Notes under the pieces: generated by a model
Databases searched by the model: none
What the model was told of the DNA's origin: nothing
What the model saw: only the letters and a program-made list of their open reading frames with translations
In this document: positions 40,501 to 53,800 of the stretch, piece after piece
Position numbering within the stretch: position 1 is the stretch's first letter
Layout: each line of letters opens with the position of its first letter
Assembly: GCF_933775445.1 (NCBI RefSeq)
Contig: NW_026089434.1
Span: 62,001-126,000, forward strand
DNA from: Argentina anserina
Taxonomy: Eukaryota; Streptophyta; Magnoliopsida; Rosales; Rosaceae
Direction of reading: 5' to 3'
Length of the DNA stretch: 64,000 nt
Made by a program: the position numbers and the translations under genes

Positions 40501-42020
40501 AATTGAAAAGATACTCAAATTGCTATAGTAAACATACTCAAACGATAGAAAGATACACAGTTTGAAAGAAACACACGCCCACACTGGAAACACTCTCAAA
40601 TTCAAGAAAAACTGGCATCAGAAAGGCTTACAGAAAGATACTCAAACGAGAATTGAAAAGATACTCAAATTGCAATAGTAAACATACTCAAACGGTAGAA
40701 AGATACTCAGTTTCAAAGAAACACACGCCCACACTGGAAACACTCTCAAATTCAATAGAAACTCGCATCAGAAAGGCTTACAGAAAGATACTCAAACGAG
40801 AATTGAAAAGATACTCAAAATGCTATAGTAAACATACTCAAAGGATAGAAAGATACTCAGTTTGAAAAAAACACACGCCCACACTGGAAACACTCTCAAA
40901 TTCAAGAAAAACTCGCATCGAAAGCCGTTCAGAAAGATACTCAAACGAGAATTGAAAAGATACTCAAATTGCAATAGTAAACATACTCAAACGGTAGAAA
41001 GATACTCAGTTTCAAAGAAACACACGCCCACACTGGAAACACTCTCAAATTCAATAGAAACTCGCATCAGAAAGGCTTCCAGAAAGATACTCAAACTGGA
41101 ATTCAAAAGATACTCAAATTGCAATAGTAAACATACTCAAACGATAGAAAGATACTCAGTTTGAAAGAAACACACGCCCACACTGGAAACACTCTCAAGT
41201 TCAAGAAAAACTCGCATCAGAAAGGCTTACAGAAAGATACTCAAACGAGAATTGAAAAGATACTCAAATTGCAATAGAAAACATACTCAAACGATAGAAA
41301 GATACTCAGTTTGAAAGAAACACACGCCCACACTGGAAACACTCTCAAATTCAATAGAAACTCGCATCAGAAAGGCTTACAGAAAGATACTCAAACGGGA
41401 ATTGAAAAGATACTCAAATTGCAATACTAAACATACTCAAACGATAGAAAGATACTCAGTTTGAAATAAACACACGCCCACACTGGAAACACTCTCAAAT
41501 TCAATAGAAATTCGCATAGAAAGCCGTTCAGAAAGATACTCAAACGAGAATTGAAAAGATACTCAAAGTGCAATAGTAAACATACTCAAACGATTGAAAG
41601 ATACTCAGTTTAAAAGAAACACAGGCCCACACTGGAAACACTCTCAAATTCAATAGAAACTCGCATCAGAAAGGCTTACAGAAAGATACTCAAACAAGAA
41701 TTGAAAAGATACTCAAATTGCAATAGTAAACATACTCAAACGATAGAAAGATACTCAGTTTGAAAGAAACACACGCCCACACTGGAAACACTCTCAAATT
41801 CAAAAGAAACTCGCATCAGAAATGCTTACAGAAAGATACTCAAACGAGAATTGAAAAGATACTCAAAGTGCAATAGTAAACATACTCAAACGATAGAAAG
41901 ATACTCAGATTGAAAGAAACACACGCCCACACTGGAAACACTCTCAAATTCAAGAAAAACTCGCATCGAAAGCCGTTCAGAAAGATACTCAAACGAGAAT
42001 TGAAAAGATACTCAAATTGC
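31500..42020 (+). repeat. Mosaic satellite domain with 149-bp monomers returning
   Basis: About 70 monomers, with types of the left HOR (CGGGAATTG/CAATACTA/GAAATAAAC, the 149-bp CGATTG form, AATCTGG) mixed with types of the 16.8-31.5 kb domains. Cassettes have 149-bp members near 32325, 32774, 33672, 38468, 39366 and 40864. The segments around 33.2-34.2 kb and 38.9-39.9 kb share the same monomer order about 5.69 kb apart (38 monomers, six of 149 bp). The stretch 36.3-38.3 kb has only 150-bp monomers and resembles the 7-mer strings. No gene is seen. Confidence 0.85.
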
Positions 42021-44310
42021 AATAGTAAACATACTCAAACGGTAGAAAGATACTCAGTTTTAAAGAAACACACGCCCACACTGGAAACACTCTCAAATTC
42101 AATAGAAACTCGCATCAGAAAGGCTTACAGAAAGATACTCAAACGAGAATTGAAAAGATACTCAAAGTGCAATAGTAAACATACTCAAACGATAGAAAGA
42201 TACTCAGATTGAAAGAAACACACGCCCACACTGGAATTACTCTCAAATTCAATAGAAACCCGCATCAGAAAGGCTTACAGAAAGATACTCAAACGAGAAT
42301 TGAAAAGATACTCAAATTGCAATAGTAAACATACTCAAAGAATAGAAAGATACTCAGTTTGAAAGAAACACACGCCCACACTGGAAACACTCTCAAATTC
42401 AATAGAAACTCGCATTAGAAAGGCTTACAGAAAGATACTCAAACGAGAATTGAAAAGATACTCAAATTGCAATAGTAAACATACTCAAACGATAGAAAGA
42501 TACTCAGTTTGAAAGAAACACACGCCCACACTGGAAACACTCTCAAATTCAATAGAAACTCGCATCAGAAAGGCTTACAGAAAGATACTCAGACGAGAAT
42601 TGAAAAGATATTCAAATTGCAATAGTAAACATACTCAAACGATAGAAAGATACTCAGTTTGAAAGAAACACAGGCCCACACTGGAAACACTCTCAAATTC
42701 AAAAGAAACTCGCATCAGAAAGGCTTACAGAAAGATACTCAAACGAGAATTGAAAAGATACTCAAAGTGCAATAGTAAACATACTCAAACGATAGAAAGA
42801 TACTCAGATTGAAAGAAACACAGGCCCACACTGGAAACACTCTCAAATTCAAGAAAAACTCGCATCAGAAAGGCTTACAGAAAGATACTCAAACGAGAAT
42901 TGAAAAGATACTCAAATTGCAATCGTAAACATACTCAAACGATAGAAAGATACTCAGTTTGAAAGAAACACACGCCCACACTGGAAACACTCTCAAATTC
43001 AATAGAAACACGCATCAGAAAGGCTTACAGAAAGATACTCAAACGGGAATTCTAAAGATACTCAAATTGCAATACTAAACATACTCAAACGATAGAAAGA
43101 TACTCAGTTTGAAATAAACACACGCCCACACTGGAAACACTCTCAAATTCAATAGAAACTCGCATCAGAAAGGCTTACAGAAAGATACTCAAACGAGAAT
43201 TGAAAAGATACTCAAATTGCAATAGTAAACATACTCAAACGATAGAAAGATACACAGTTTGAAAGAAACACACGCCCACACTGGAAACACTCTCAAATTC
43301 AAGAAAAACTCGCATCAGAAAGGCTTACAGAAAGATACTCAAACGAGAATTGAAAAGATATTCAAATTGCAATAGTAAACATACTCAAACGATAGAAAGA
43401 TACTCAGTTTGAAAGAAACACACGCCCACACTGGAAACACTCTCAAATTCAATAGAAACCCGCATCAGAAAGGCTTACAGAAAGATACTCAAACGAGAAT
43501 TGAAAAGATACTCAAATTGCAATAGTAAACAAACTCAAAGAATAGAAAGATACTCAGTTTGAAAGAAACACACGCCCACACTGGAAACACTCTCAAATTC
43601 AATAGAAACTCGCATCAGAAAGGCTTACAGAAAGATACTCAAACGAGAATTGAAAAGATACTCAAAGTGCAATAGTAAACATACTCAAACGATAGAAAGA
43701 TACTCAGATTGAAAGAAACACACGCCCACACTGGAATTACTCTCAAATTCAATAGAAACCCGCATCAGAAAGGCTTACAGAAAGATACTCAAACGAGAAT
43801 TGAAAAGATACTCAAATTGCAATAGTAAACATACTCAAAGAATAGAAAGATACTCAGTTTGAAAGAAACACACGCCCACACTGGAAACACTCTCAAATTC
43901 AATAGAAACTCGCATCACAAAGGCTTACAGAAAGATACTCAAACGAGAATTGAAAAGATACTCAAATTGCAATAGTAAACATACTCAAAGAATAGAAAGA
44001 TACTCAGTTTGAAAGAAACACACGCCCACACTGGAAACACTCTCAAATTCAATAGAAACTCGCATCAGAAAGGCTTACAGAAAGATACTCAAACGAGAAT
44101 TGAAAAGATACTCAAAGTGCAATAGTAAACATACTCAAACGATAGAAAGATACTCAGATTGAAAGAAACACACGCCCACACTGGAAACACTCTGAAATTC
44201 AAGAAAAACTCGCATCAGAAAGGCTTACAGAAAGATACTCAAACGAGAATTGAAAAGATATTCAAATTGCAATAGTAAACATACTCAAACGATAGAAAGA
44301 TACTCAGTTT

Positions 44311-46410
44311 GAAAGAAACACACGCCCACACTGGAAACACTCTCAAATTCAATAGAAACTCGCATCAGAAAGGCTTACAGAAAGATACTCAAACGAGAAT
44401 TGAAAAGATACTCAAAATGCTATAGTAAACATACTCAAACGATAGAAAGATACTCAGTTTGAAAGAAACACACGCCCACACCGGAAACACTCTCAAATTC
44501 AATAGAAACCCGCATCAGAAAGGCTTACAGAAAGATACTCAAACGAGAATTGAAAAGATACTCAAATTGCAATAGTAAACATACTCAAAGAATAGAAAGA
44601 TACTCAGTTTGAAAGAAACACACGCCCACACTGGAAACACTCTCAAATTCAATAGAAACTCGCATCAGAAAGGCTTACAGAAAGATACTCAAACGAGAAT
44701 TGAAAAGATACTCAAAGTGCAATAGTAAACATACTCAAACGATAGAAAGATACTCAGATTGAAAGAAACACACGCCCACACTGGAAACACTCTCAAATTC
44801 AAGAAAAACTCGCATCAGAAAGGCTTACAGAAAGATACTCAAACGAGAATTGAAAAGATATTCAAATTGCAATAGTAAACATACTCAAACGATAGAAAGA
44901 TACTCAGTTTGAAAGAAACACACGCCCACACTGGAAACACTCTCAAATTCAATAGAAACCCGCATCAGAAAGGCTTACAGAAAGATACTCAAACGAGAAT
45001 TGAAAAGATATTCAAATTGCAATAGTAAACATACTCAAACGATAGAAAGATACTCAGTTTGAAAGAAACACACGCCCACACTGGAAACATTCTCAAATTC
45101 AATAGAAACCCGCATCAGAAAGGCTTACAGAAAGATACTCAAACGAGAATTGAAAAGATACTCAAATTGCAATAGTAAACATACTCAAAGAATAGAAAGA
45201 TACTCAGTTTGAAAGAAACACACGCCCACACTGGAAACACTCTCAAATTCAAGAAAAACTCGCATCAGAAAGGCTTACAGAAAGATACTCAAACGAGAAT
45301 TGAAAAGATATTCAAATTGCAATAGTAAACATACTCAAACGATAGAAAGATACTCAGTTTGAAAGAAACACACGCCCACACTGGAAACACTCTCAAATTC
45401 AATAGAAACTCGCATCAGAAAGGCTTACAGAAAGATACTCAAACGAGAATTGAAAAGATACTCAAAATGCTATAGTAAACATACTCAAACGATAGAAAGA
45501 TACTCAGTTTGAAAGAAACACACGCCCACACCGGAAACACTCTCAAATTCAATAGAAACCCGCATCAGAAAGGCTTACAGAAAGATACTCAAACGAGAAT
45601 TGAAAAGATACTCAAATTGCAATAGTAAACATACTCAAAGAATAGAAAGATACTCAGTTTGAAAGAAACACACGCCCACACTGGAAACACTCTCAAATTC
45701 AATAGAAACTCGCATCAGAAAGGCTTACAGAAAGATACTCAAACGAGAATTGAAAAGATACTCAAAGTGCAATAGTAAACATACTCAAACGATAGAAAGA
45801 TACTCAGATTGAAAGAAACACACGCCCACATTGGAAACACTCTCAAATTCAAGAAAAACTCGCATCAGAAAGGCTTACAGAAAGATACTCAAACGAGAAT
45901 TGAAAAGATACTCAAATTGCAATAGTAAACATACTCAAACGATAGAAAGATACTCAGTTTGAAAGAAACACACGCCCACACTGGAAACACTCTCAAATTC
46001 AATAGAAACCCGCATCAGAAAGGCTTACAGAAAGATACTCAAACGAGAATTGAAAAGATATTCAAATTGCAATAGTAAACATACTCAAACGATAGAAAGA
46101 TACTCAGTTTGAAAGAAACACACGCCCACACTGGAAACACTCTCAAATTCAATAGAAACCCGCATCAGAAAGGCTTACAGAAAGATACTCAAACGAGAAT
46201 TGAAAAGATACTCAAATTGCAATAGTAAACATACTCAAAGAATAGAAAGATACTCAGTTTGAAAGAAACACACGCCCACACTGGAAACACTCTCAAATTC
46301 AAGAAAAACTCGCATCAGAAAGGCTTACAGAAAGATACTCAAACGAGAATTGAAAAGATATTCAAATTGCAATAGTAAACATACTCAAACGATAGAAAGA
46401 TACTCAGTTT
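44311..46410 (+). repeat. Two tandem 7-monomer units (2 x 1050 bp) inside the 6-kb block
   Basis: Units 44311-45360 and 45361-46410 share the order AATGCTATAG, CCGG/CCCGC/AGAATAG, AAGTGC/CAGATTG, AAGAAAA/TTCAAATTG, CCCGC/TTCAAATTG, CCCGC/AGAATAG, AAGAAAA/TTCAAATTG. The fourth monomer of the second unit reads CTCAAATTG instead of TTCAAATTG (45911). The rare CACCGG change marks the same place in each unit (44480, 45530). The pair is copied at 50908-53007, giving four copies in all. Confidence 0.88.
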
Positions 46411-47010
46411 GAAAGAAACACACGCCCACACTGGAAACACTCTCAAATTCAATAGAAACCCGCATCAGAAAGGCTTACAGAAAGATACTCAAACGAGAAT
46501 TGAAAAGATACTCAAATTGCAATAGTAAACATACTCAAAGAATAGAAAGATACTCAGTTTGAAAGAAACACACGCCCACACTGGAAACACTCTCAAATTC
46601 AATAGAAACTCGCATCAGAAAGGCTTACAGAAAGATACTCAAACGAGAATTGAAAAGATATTCAAATTGCAATAGTAAACATACTCAAACGATAGAAAGA
46701 TACTCAGTTTGAAAGAAACACAGGCCCACACTGGAAACACTCTCAAATTCAAAAGAAACTCGCATCAGAAAGGCTTACAGAAAGATACTCAAACGAGAAT
46801 TGAAAAGATATTCAAATTGCAATAGTAAACATACTCAAACGATAGAAAGATACTCAGTTTGAAAGAAACACACGCCCACACTGGAAACACTCTCAAATTC
46901 AATAGAAACTCGCATCAGAAAGGCTTACAGAAAGATACTCAAACGAGAATTGAAAAGATATTCAAATTGCAATAGTAAACATACTCAAACGATAGAAAGA
47001 TACTCAGTTT

Positions 47011-47160
47011 GAAAGAAACACACGCCCACACTGGAAACACTCTCAAATTCAATAGAAACTCGCATCAGAAAGGCTTACAGAAAGATACTCAAACGAGAAT
47101 TGAAAAGATACTCAAATTGCAATAGTAAACATACTCAAACGATAGAAAGATACTCAGTTT
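47011..47160 (+). repeat. Reference canonical 150-bp monomer
   Basis: This copy carries the commonest base at every diagnostic position and serves as the numbering reference (position 1 is the G of GAAAGAAACACACG; position 150 is the last T of CTCAGTTT). Composition is A 69, C 31, G 22, T 28, so G+C is 35%. Main variable sites are: 41-46 (AATAGA, AAGAAA or AAAAGA); 38 (T or G in CAAATTC); 49-51 (CTC, CCC or TTC); 56-70 (the 149-bp alternative); 67 (TTACAG or TTCCAG); 84-91 (CGAGAATT, CGGGAATT, CTGGAATT); 101-115 (CTCAAATTGCAATAG, CTCAAAGTGCAATAG, CTCAAAATGCTATAG, TTCAAATTGC); 130-136 (CGATAGA, GGATAGA, GAATAGA, CGGTAGA, CGATTGA); and 147-155 (CAGTTTG, CAGATTG, CAGTTTC, CAGTTTA, CACAGTTTG). 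Confidence 0.95.
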
Positions 47161-47309
47161 GAAAGAAACACACGCCCACACTGGAAACACTCTCAAATTC
47201 AAGAAAAACTCTCATCGAAAGCCGTTCAGAAAGATACTCACACGAGAATTGAAAAGATACTGAAATTGCAATAGTAAACATACTCAAACAATAGAAAGAT
47301 ACTCAGTTG
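47161..47309 (+). repeat. Diverged 149-bp monomer marking the 6-kb duplicates
   Basis: This 149-bp monomer has private changes found only here and 6597 bp downstream (53758-53906): CTCATCG for CGCATCG, ACTCACACGAG for ACTCAAACGAG, ACTGAAATTG for ACTCAAATTG, CAAACAATAG, and CAGTTGG for CAGTTTG at its end. It is among the most diverged monomers in the window and a good single-copy-like marker for this duplication. Confidence 0.85.
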
Positions 47310-50300
47310 GAAAGAAACACACGCCCACACTGGAAACACTCTCAAATTCAAGAAAAACTCGCATCAGAAAGGCTTACAGAAAGATACTCAAACGAGAATT
47401 GAAAAGATATTCAAATTGCAATAGTAAACATACTCAAACGATAGAAAGATACTCAGTTTGAAAGAAACACACGCCCACACTGGAAACACTCTCAAATTCA
47501 ATAGAAACCCGCATCAGAAGGCTTACAGAAAGATACTCAAACGAGAATTGAAAAGATACTCAAATTGCAATAGTAAACATACTCAAAGAATAGAAAGATA
47601 CTCAGTTTGAAAGAAACACACGCCCACACTGGAAACACTCTCAAATTCAATAGAAACTCGCATCAGAAAGGCTTACAGAAAGATACTCAAACGGGAATTG
47701 AAAAGATACTCAAATTGCAATACTAAACATACTCAAACGATAGAAAGATACTCAGTTTGAAATAAACACACGCCCACACTGGAAACACTCTCAAATTCAA
47801 TAGAAATTCGCATCGAAAGCCGTTCAGAAAGATACTCAAACGAGAATTGAAAAGATACTCAAAGTGCAATAGTAAACATACTCAAACGATTGAAAGATAC
47901 TCAGTTTAAAAGAAACACAGGCCCACACTGGAAACACTCTCAAATTCAATAGAAACTCGCATCAGAAAGGCTTACAGAAAGATACTCAAACGAGAATTGA
48001 AAAGATATTCAAATTGCAATAGTAAACATACTCAAACGATAGAAAGATACTCAGTTTGAAAGAAACACACGCCCACACTGGAAACACTCTCAAATTCAAG
48101 AAAAACTCGCATCAGAAAGGCTTACAGAAAGATACTCAAACGAGAATTGAAAAGATACTCAAATTGCTATAGTAAACATACTCAAACGATAGAAAGATAC
48201 ACAGTTTGAAAGAAACACACGCCCACACTGGCAACACTCTCAAATTCAAGAAAAACTGGCATCAGAAAGGCTTACAGAAAGATACTCAAACGAGAATTGA
48301 AAAGATACTCAAATTGCAATAGTAAACATACTCAAACGATAGAAAGATACTCAGTTTGAAAGAAACACACGCCCACACTGGAAACACTCTCAAATTCAAT
48401 AGAAACTCGCATCAGAAAGGCTTACAGAAAGATACTCAAACGAGAATTGAAAAGATACTCAAAGTGCAATAGTAAACATACTCAAACGATAGAAAGATAC
48501 TCAGATTGAAAGAAACACACGCCCACACTGGAATTACTCTCAAATTCAATAGAAACCCGCATCAGAAAGGCTTACAGAAAGATACTCAAACGAGAATTGA
48601 AAAGATACTCAAAGTGCAATAGTAAACATACTCAAACGATAGAAAGATACTCAGATTGAAAGAAACACACGCCCACACTGGAATTACTCTCAAATTCAAT
48701 AGAAACCCGCATCAGAAAGGCTTACAGAAAGATACTCAAACGAGAATTGAAAAGATACTCAAATTGCAATAGTAAACATACTCAAAGAATAGAAAGATAC
48801 TCAGTTTGAAAGAAACACACGCCCACACTGGAAACACTCTCAAATTCAATAGAAACTCGCATCAGAAAGGCTTACAGAAAGATACTCAAACGAGAATTGA
48901 AAAGATACTCAAATTGCAATCGTAAACATACTCAAACGATAGAAAGATACTCAGTTTGAAAGAAACAAACGCCCACACTGGAAACACTCTCAAATTCAAT
49001 AGAAACTCGCATCAGAAAGGCTTACAGAAAGATACTCAAACGGGAATTCTAAAGATACTCAAATTGCAATACTAAACATACTCAAACGATAGAAAGATAC
49101 TCAGTTTGAAATAAACACACGCCCACACTGGTAACACTCTCAAATTCAAGAAAAACTCGCATCAGAAAGGCTTACAGAAAGGTACTCAAACGGGAATTGA
49201 AAAGATACTCAAATTGCAATAGTAAACATACTCAAACGATAGAAAGATACACAGTTTGAAAGAAACACACGCCCACACTGGAAACACTCTCAAATTCAAG
49301 AAAAACTCGCATCAGAAAGGCTTACAGAAAGATACTCAAACGAGAATTGAAAAGATATTCAAATTGCAATAGTAAACATACTCAAACGATAGAAAGATAC
49401 TCAGTTTGAAAGAAACACACGCCCACACTGGAAACACTCTCAAATTCAATAGAAACCCGCATCAGAAAGGCTTACAGAAAGATACTCAAACGAGAATTGA
49501 AAAGATACTCAAATTGCAATAGTAAACATACTCAAAGAATAGAAAGATACTCAGTTTGAAAGAAACACACGCCCACACTGGAAACACTCTCAAATTCAAT
49601 AGAAACTCGCATCAGAAAGGCTTACAGAAAGATACTCAAACGAGAATTGAAAAGATATTCAAATTGCAATAGTAAACATACTCAAACGATAGAAAGATAC
49701 TCAGTTTGAAAGAAACACACGCCCACACTGGAATTACTCTCAAATTCAATAGAAACCCGCATCAGAAAGGCTTACAGAAAGATACTCAAACGAGAATTGA
49801 AAAGATACTCAAATTGCAATAGTAAACATACTCAAAGAATAGAAAGATACTCAGTTTGAAAGAAACACACGCCCACACTGGAAACACTCTCAAATTCAAT
49901 AGAAACTCGCATTAGAAAGGCTTACAGAAAGATACTCAAACGAGAATTGAAAAGATACTCAAATTGCAAAACTAAACATACTCAAACGATAGAAAGATAC
50001 TCAGTTTGAAAGAAACACACGCCCACACTGGAAACACTCTCAAATTCAATAGAAACTCGCATCAGAAAGGCTTACAGAAAGATACTCAAACGAGAATTGA
50101 AAAGATATTCAAATTGCAATAGTAAACATACTCAAACGATAGAAAGATACTCAGTTTGAAAGAAACACAGGCCCACACTGGAAACACTCTCAAATTCAAA
50201 AGAAACTCGCATCAGAAAGGCTTACAGAAAGATACTCAAACGAGAATTGAAAAGATACTCAAATTGCAATAGCAAACATACTCAAACGATAGAAAGATAC

Positions 50301-50872
50301 TCAGTTTGAAAGAAACACACGCCCACACTGGAAACACTCTCAAATTCAAAAGAAACTCGCATCAGAAAGGCTTACAGAAAGATACTCAAACGAGAATTGA
50401 AAAGATACTCAAATTGCAATAGCAAACATACTCAAACGATAGAAAGATACTCAGTTTGAAAGAAACACACGCCCACACTGGAAACACTCTCAAATTCAAT
50501 AGAAACCCGCATCAGAAAGGCTTACAGAAAGATACTCAAACGAGAATTGAAAAGATACTCAAAGTGCAATAGTAAACATACTCAAACGATAGAAAGATAC
50601 TCAGATTGAAAGAAACACACGCCCACACTGGAATTACTCTCAAATTCAATAGAAACCCGCATCAGAAAGGCTTACAGAAAGATACTCAAACGAGAATTGA
50701 AAAGATACTCAAATTGCAATAGTAAACATACTCAAAGAATAGAAAGATACTCAGTTTGAAAGAAACACACGCCCACACTGGAAACACTCTCAAATTCAAT
50801 AGAAACTCGCATTAGAAAGGCTTACAGAAAGATACTCAAACGAGAATTGAAAAGATACTCAAATTGCAATAC

Positions 50873-53800
50873 TAAACATACTCAAACGATAGAAAGATAC
50901 TCAGTTTGAAAGAAACACACGCCCACACTGGAAACACTCTCAAATTCAATAGAAACTCGCATCAGAAAGGCTTACAGAAAGATACTCAAACGAGAATTGA
51001 AAAGATACTCAAAATGCTATAGTAAACATACTCAAACGATAGAAAGATACTCAGTTTGAAAGAAACACACGCCCACACCGGAAACACTCTCAAATTCAAT
51101 AGAAACCCGCATCAGAAAGGCTTACAGAAAGATACTCAAACGAGAATTGAAAAGATACTCAAATTGCAATAGTAAACATACTCAAAGAATAGAAAGATAC
51201 TCAGTTTGAAAGAAACACACGCCCACACTGGAAACACTCTCAAATTCAATAGAAACTCGCATCAGAAAGGCTTACAGAAAGATACTCAAACGAGAATTGA
51301 AAAGATACTCAAAGTGCAATAGTAAACATACTCAAACGATAGAAAGATACTCAGATTGAAAGAAACACACGCCCACATTGGAAACACTCTCAAATTCAAG
51401 AAAAACTCGCATCAGAAAGGCTTACAGAAAGATACTCAAACGAGAATTGAAAAGATATTCAAATTGCAATAGTAAACATACTCAAACGATAGAAAGATAC
51501 TCAGTTTGAAAGAAACACACGCCCACACTGGAAACACTCTCAAATTCAATAGAAACCCGCATCAGAAAGGCTTACAGAAAGATACTCAAACGAGAATTGA
51601 AAAGATATTCAAATTGCAATAGTAAACATACTCAAACGATAGAAAGATACTCAGTTTGAAAGAAACACACGCCCACACTGGAAACACTCTCAAATTCAAT
51701 AGAAACCCGCATCAGAAAGGCTTACAGAAAGATACTCAAACGAGAATTGAAAAGATACTCAAATTGCAATAGTAAACATACTCAAAGAATAGAAAGATAC
51801 TCAGTTTGAAAGAAACACACGCCCACACTGGAAACACTCTCAAATTCAAGAAAAACTCGCATCAGAAAGGCTTACAGAAAGATACTCAAACGAGAATTGA
51901 AAAGATATTCAAATTGCAATAGTAAACATACTCAAACGATAGAAAGATACTCAGTTTGAAAGAAACACACGCCCACACTGGAAACACTCTCAAATTCAAT
52001 AGAAACTCGCATCAGAAAGGCTTACAGAAAGATACTCAAACGAGAATTGAAAAGATACTCAAAATGCTATAGTAAACATACTCAAACGATAGAAAGATAC
52101 TCAGTTTGAAAGAAACACACGCCCACACCGGAAACACTCTCAAATTCAATAGAAACCCGCATCAGAAAGGCTTACAGAAAGATACTCAAACGAGAATTGA
52201 AAAGATACTCAAATTGCAATAGTAAACATACTCAAAGAATAGAAAGATACTCAGTTTGAAAGAAACACACGCCCACACTGGAAACACTCTCAAATTCAAT
52301 AGAAACTCGCATCAGAAAGGCTTACAGAAAGATACTCAAACGAGAATTGAAAAGATACTCAAAGTGCAATAGTAAACATACTCAAACGATAGAAAGATAC
52401 TCAGATTGAAAGAAACACACGCCCACACTGGAAACACTCTCAAATTCAAGAAAAACTCGCATCAGAAAGGCTTACAGAAAGATACTCAAACGAGAATTGA
52501 AAAGATATTCAAATTGCAATAGTAAACATACTCAAACGATAGAAAGATACTCAGTTTGAAAGAAACACACGCCCACACTGGAAACACTCTCAAATTCAAT
52601 AGAAACCCGCATCAGAAAGGCTTACAGAAAGATACTCAAACGAGAATTGAAAAGATATTCAAATTGCAATAGTAAACATACTCAAACGATAGAAAGATAC
52701 TCAGTTTGAAAGAAACACACGCCCACACTGGAAACACTCTCAAATTCAATAGAAACTCGCATCAGAAAGGCTTACAGAAAGATACTCAAACGAGAATTGA
52801 AAAGATACTCAAATTGCAATAGTAAACATACTCAAAGAATAGAAAGATACTCAGTTTGAAAGAAACACACGCCCACACTGGAAACACTCTCAAATTCAAG
52901 AAAAACTCGCATCAGAAAGGCTTACAGAAAGATACTCAAACGAGAATTGAAAAGATATTCAAATTGCAATAGTAAACATACTCAAACGATAGAAAGATAC
53001 TCAGTTTGAAAGAAACACACGCCCACACTGGAAACACTCTCAAATTCAATAGAAACCCGCATCAGAAAGGCTTACAGAAAGATACTCAAACGAGAATTGA
53101 AAAGATACTCAAATTGCAATAGTAAACATACTCAAAGAATAGAAAGATACTCAGTTTGAAAGAAACACACGCCCACACTGGAAACACTCTCAAATTCAAT
53201 AGAAACTCGCATCAGAAAGGCTTACAGAAAGATACTCAAACGAGAATTGAAAAGATATTCAAATTGCAATAGTAAACATACTCAAACGATAGAAAGATAC
53301 TCAGTTTGAAAGAAACACAGGCCCACACTGGAAACACTCTCAAATTCAAAAGAAACTCGCATCAGAAAGGCTTACAGAAAGATACTCAAACGAGAATTGA
53401 AAAGATATTCAAATTGCAATAGTAAACATACTCAAACGATAGAAAGATACTCAGTTTGAAAGAAACACACGCCCACACTGGAAACACTCTCAAATTCAAT
53501 AGAAACTCGCATCAGAAAGGCTTACAGAAAGATACTCAAACGAGAATTGAAAAGATATTCAAATTGCAATAGTAAACATACTCAAACGATAGAAAGATAC
53601 TCAGTTTGAAAGAAACACACGCCCACACTGGAAACACTCTCAAATTCAATAGAAACTCGCATCAGAAAGGCTTACAGAAAGATACTCAAACGAGAATTGA
53701 AAAGATACTCAAATTGCAATAGTAAACATACTCAAACGATAGAAAGATACTCAGTTTGAAAGAAACACACGCCCACACTGGAAACACTCTCAAATTCAAG

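Larger units (their letters stand above)
44276..50315 (+). repeat. 6-kb duplicated block, copy 1 of 2
   Basis: This block matches 50873-56913 with a constant offset of 6597 bp, becoming 6598 after a one-base loss (CAGAAGG for CAGAAAGG) near 47509 in this copy. Shared rare markers are CACCGG (44480, 45530), ACTCTCATCG (47208), GTTGGAAAG (about 47307), CTGGCAACAC (48229), AACTGGCATC (about 48255), AAACAAACG (48963) and AAAGGTACTC (49178). I noticed roughly ten differing positions. They include C/T at 45911/52508, T/C at 45090/51687 and a short differing patch near 49657-49714. The match ends at AATAGTA/AATACTA on the left and AAACACACG/AAATACAGG on the right. Confidence 0.9.

Noticed and set aside
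47200..47240. CENP-B-like box around CATCGAAAGCCG in 149-bp monomers
   Set aside because: Spacing and the CGGG end do not fit the core motif. The similarity is limited to a few bases.
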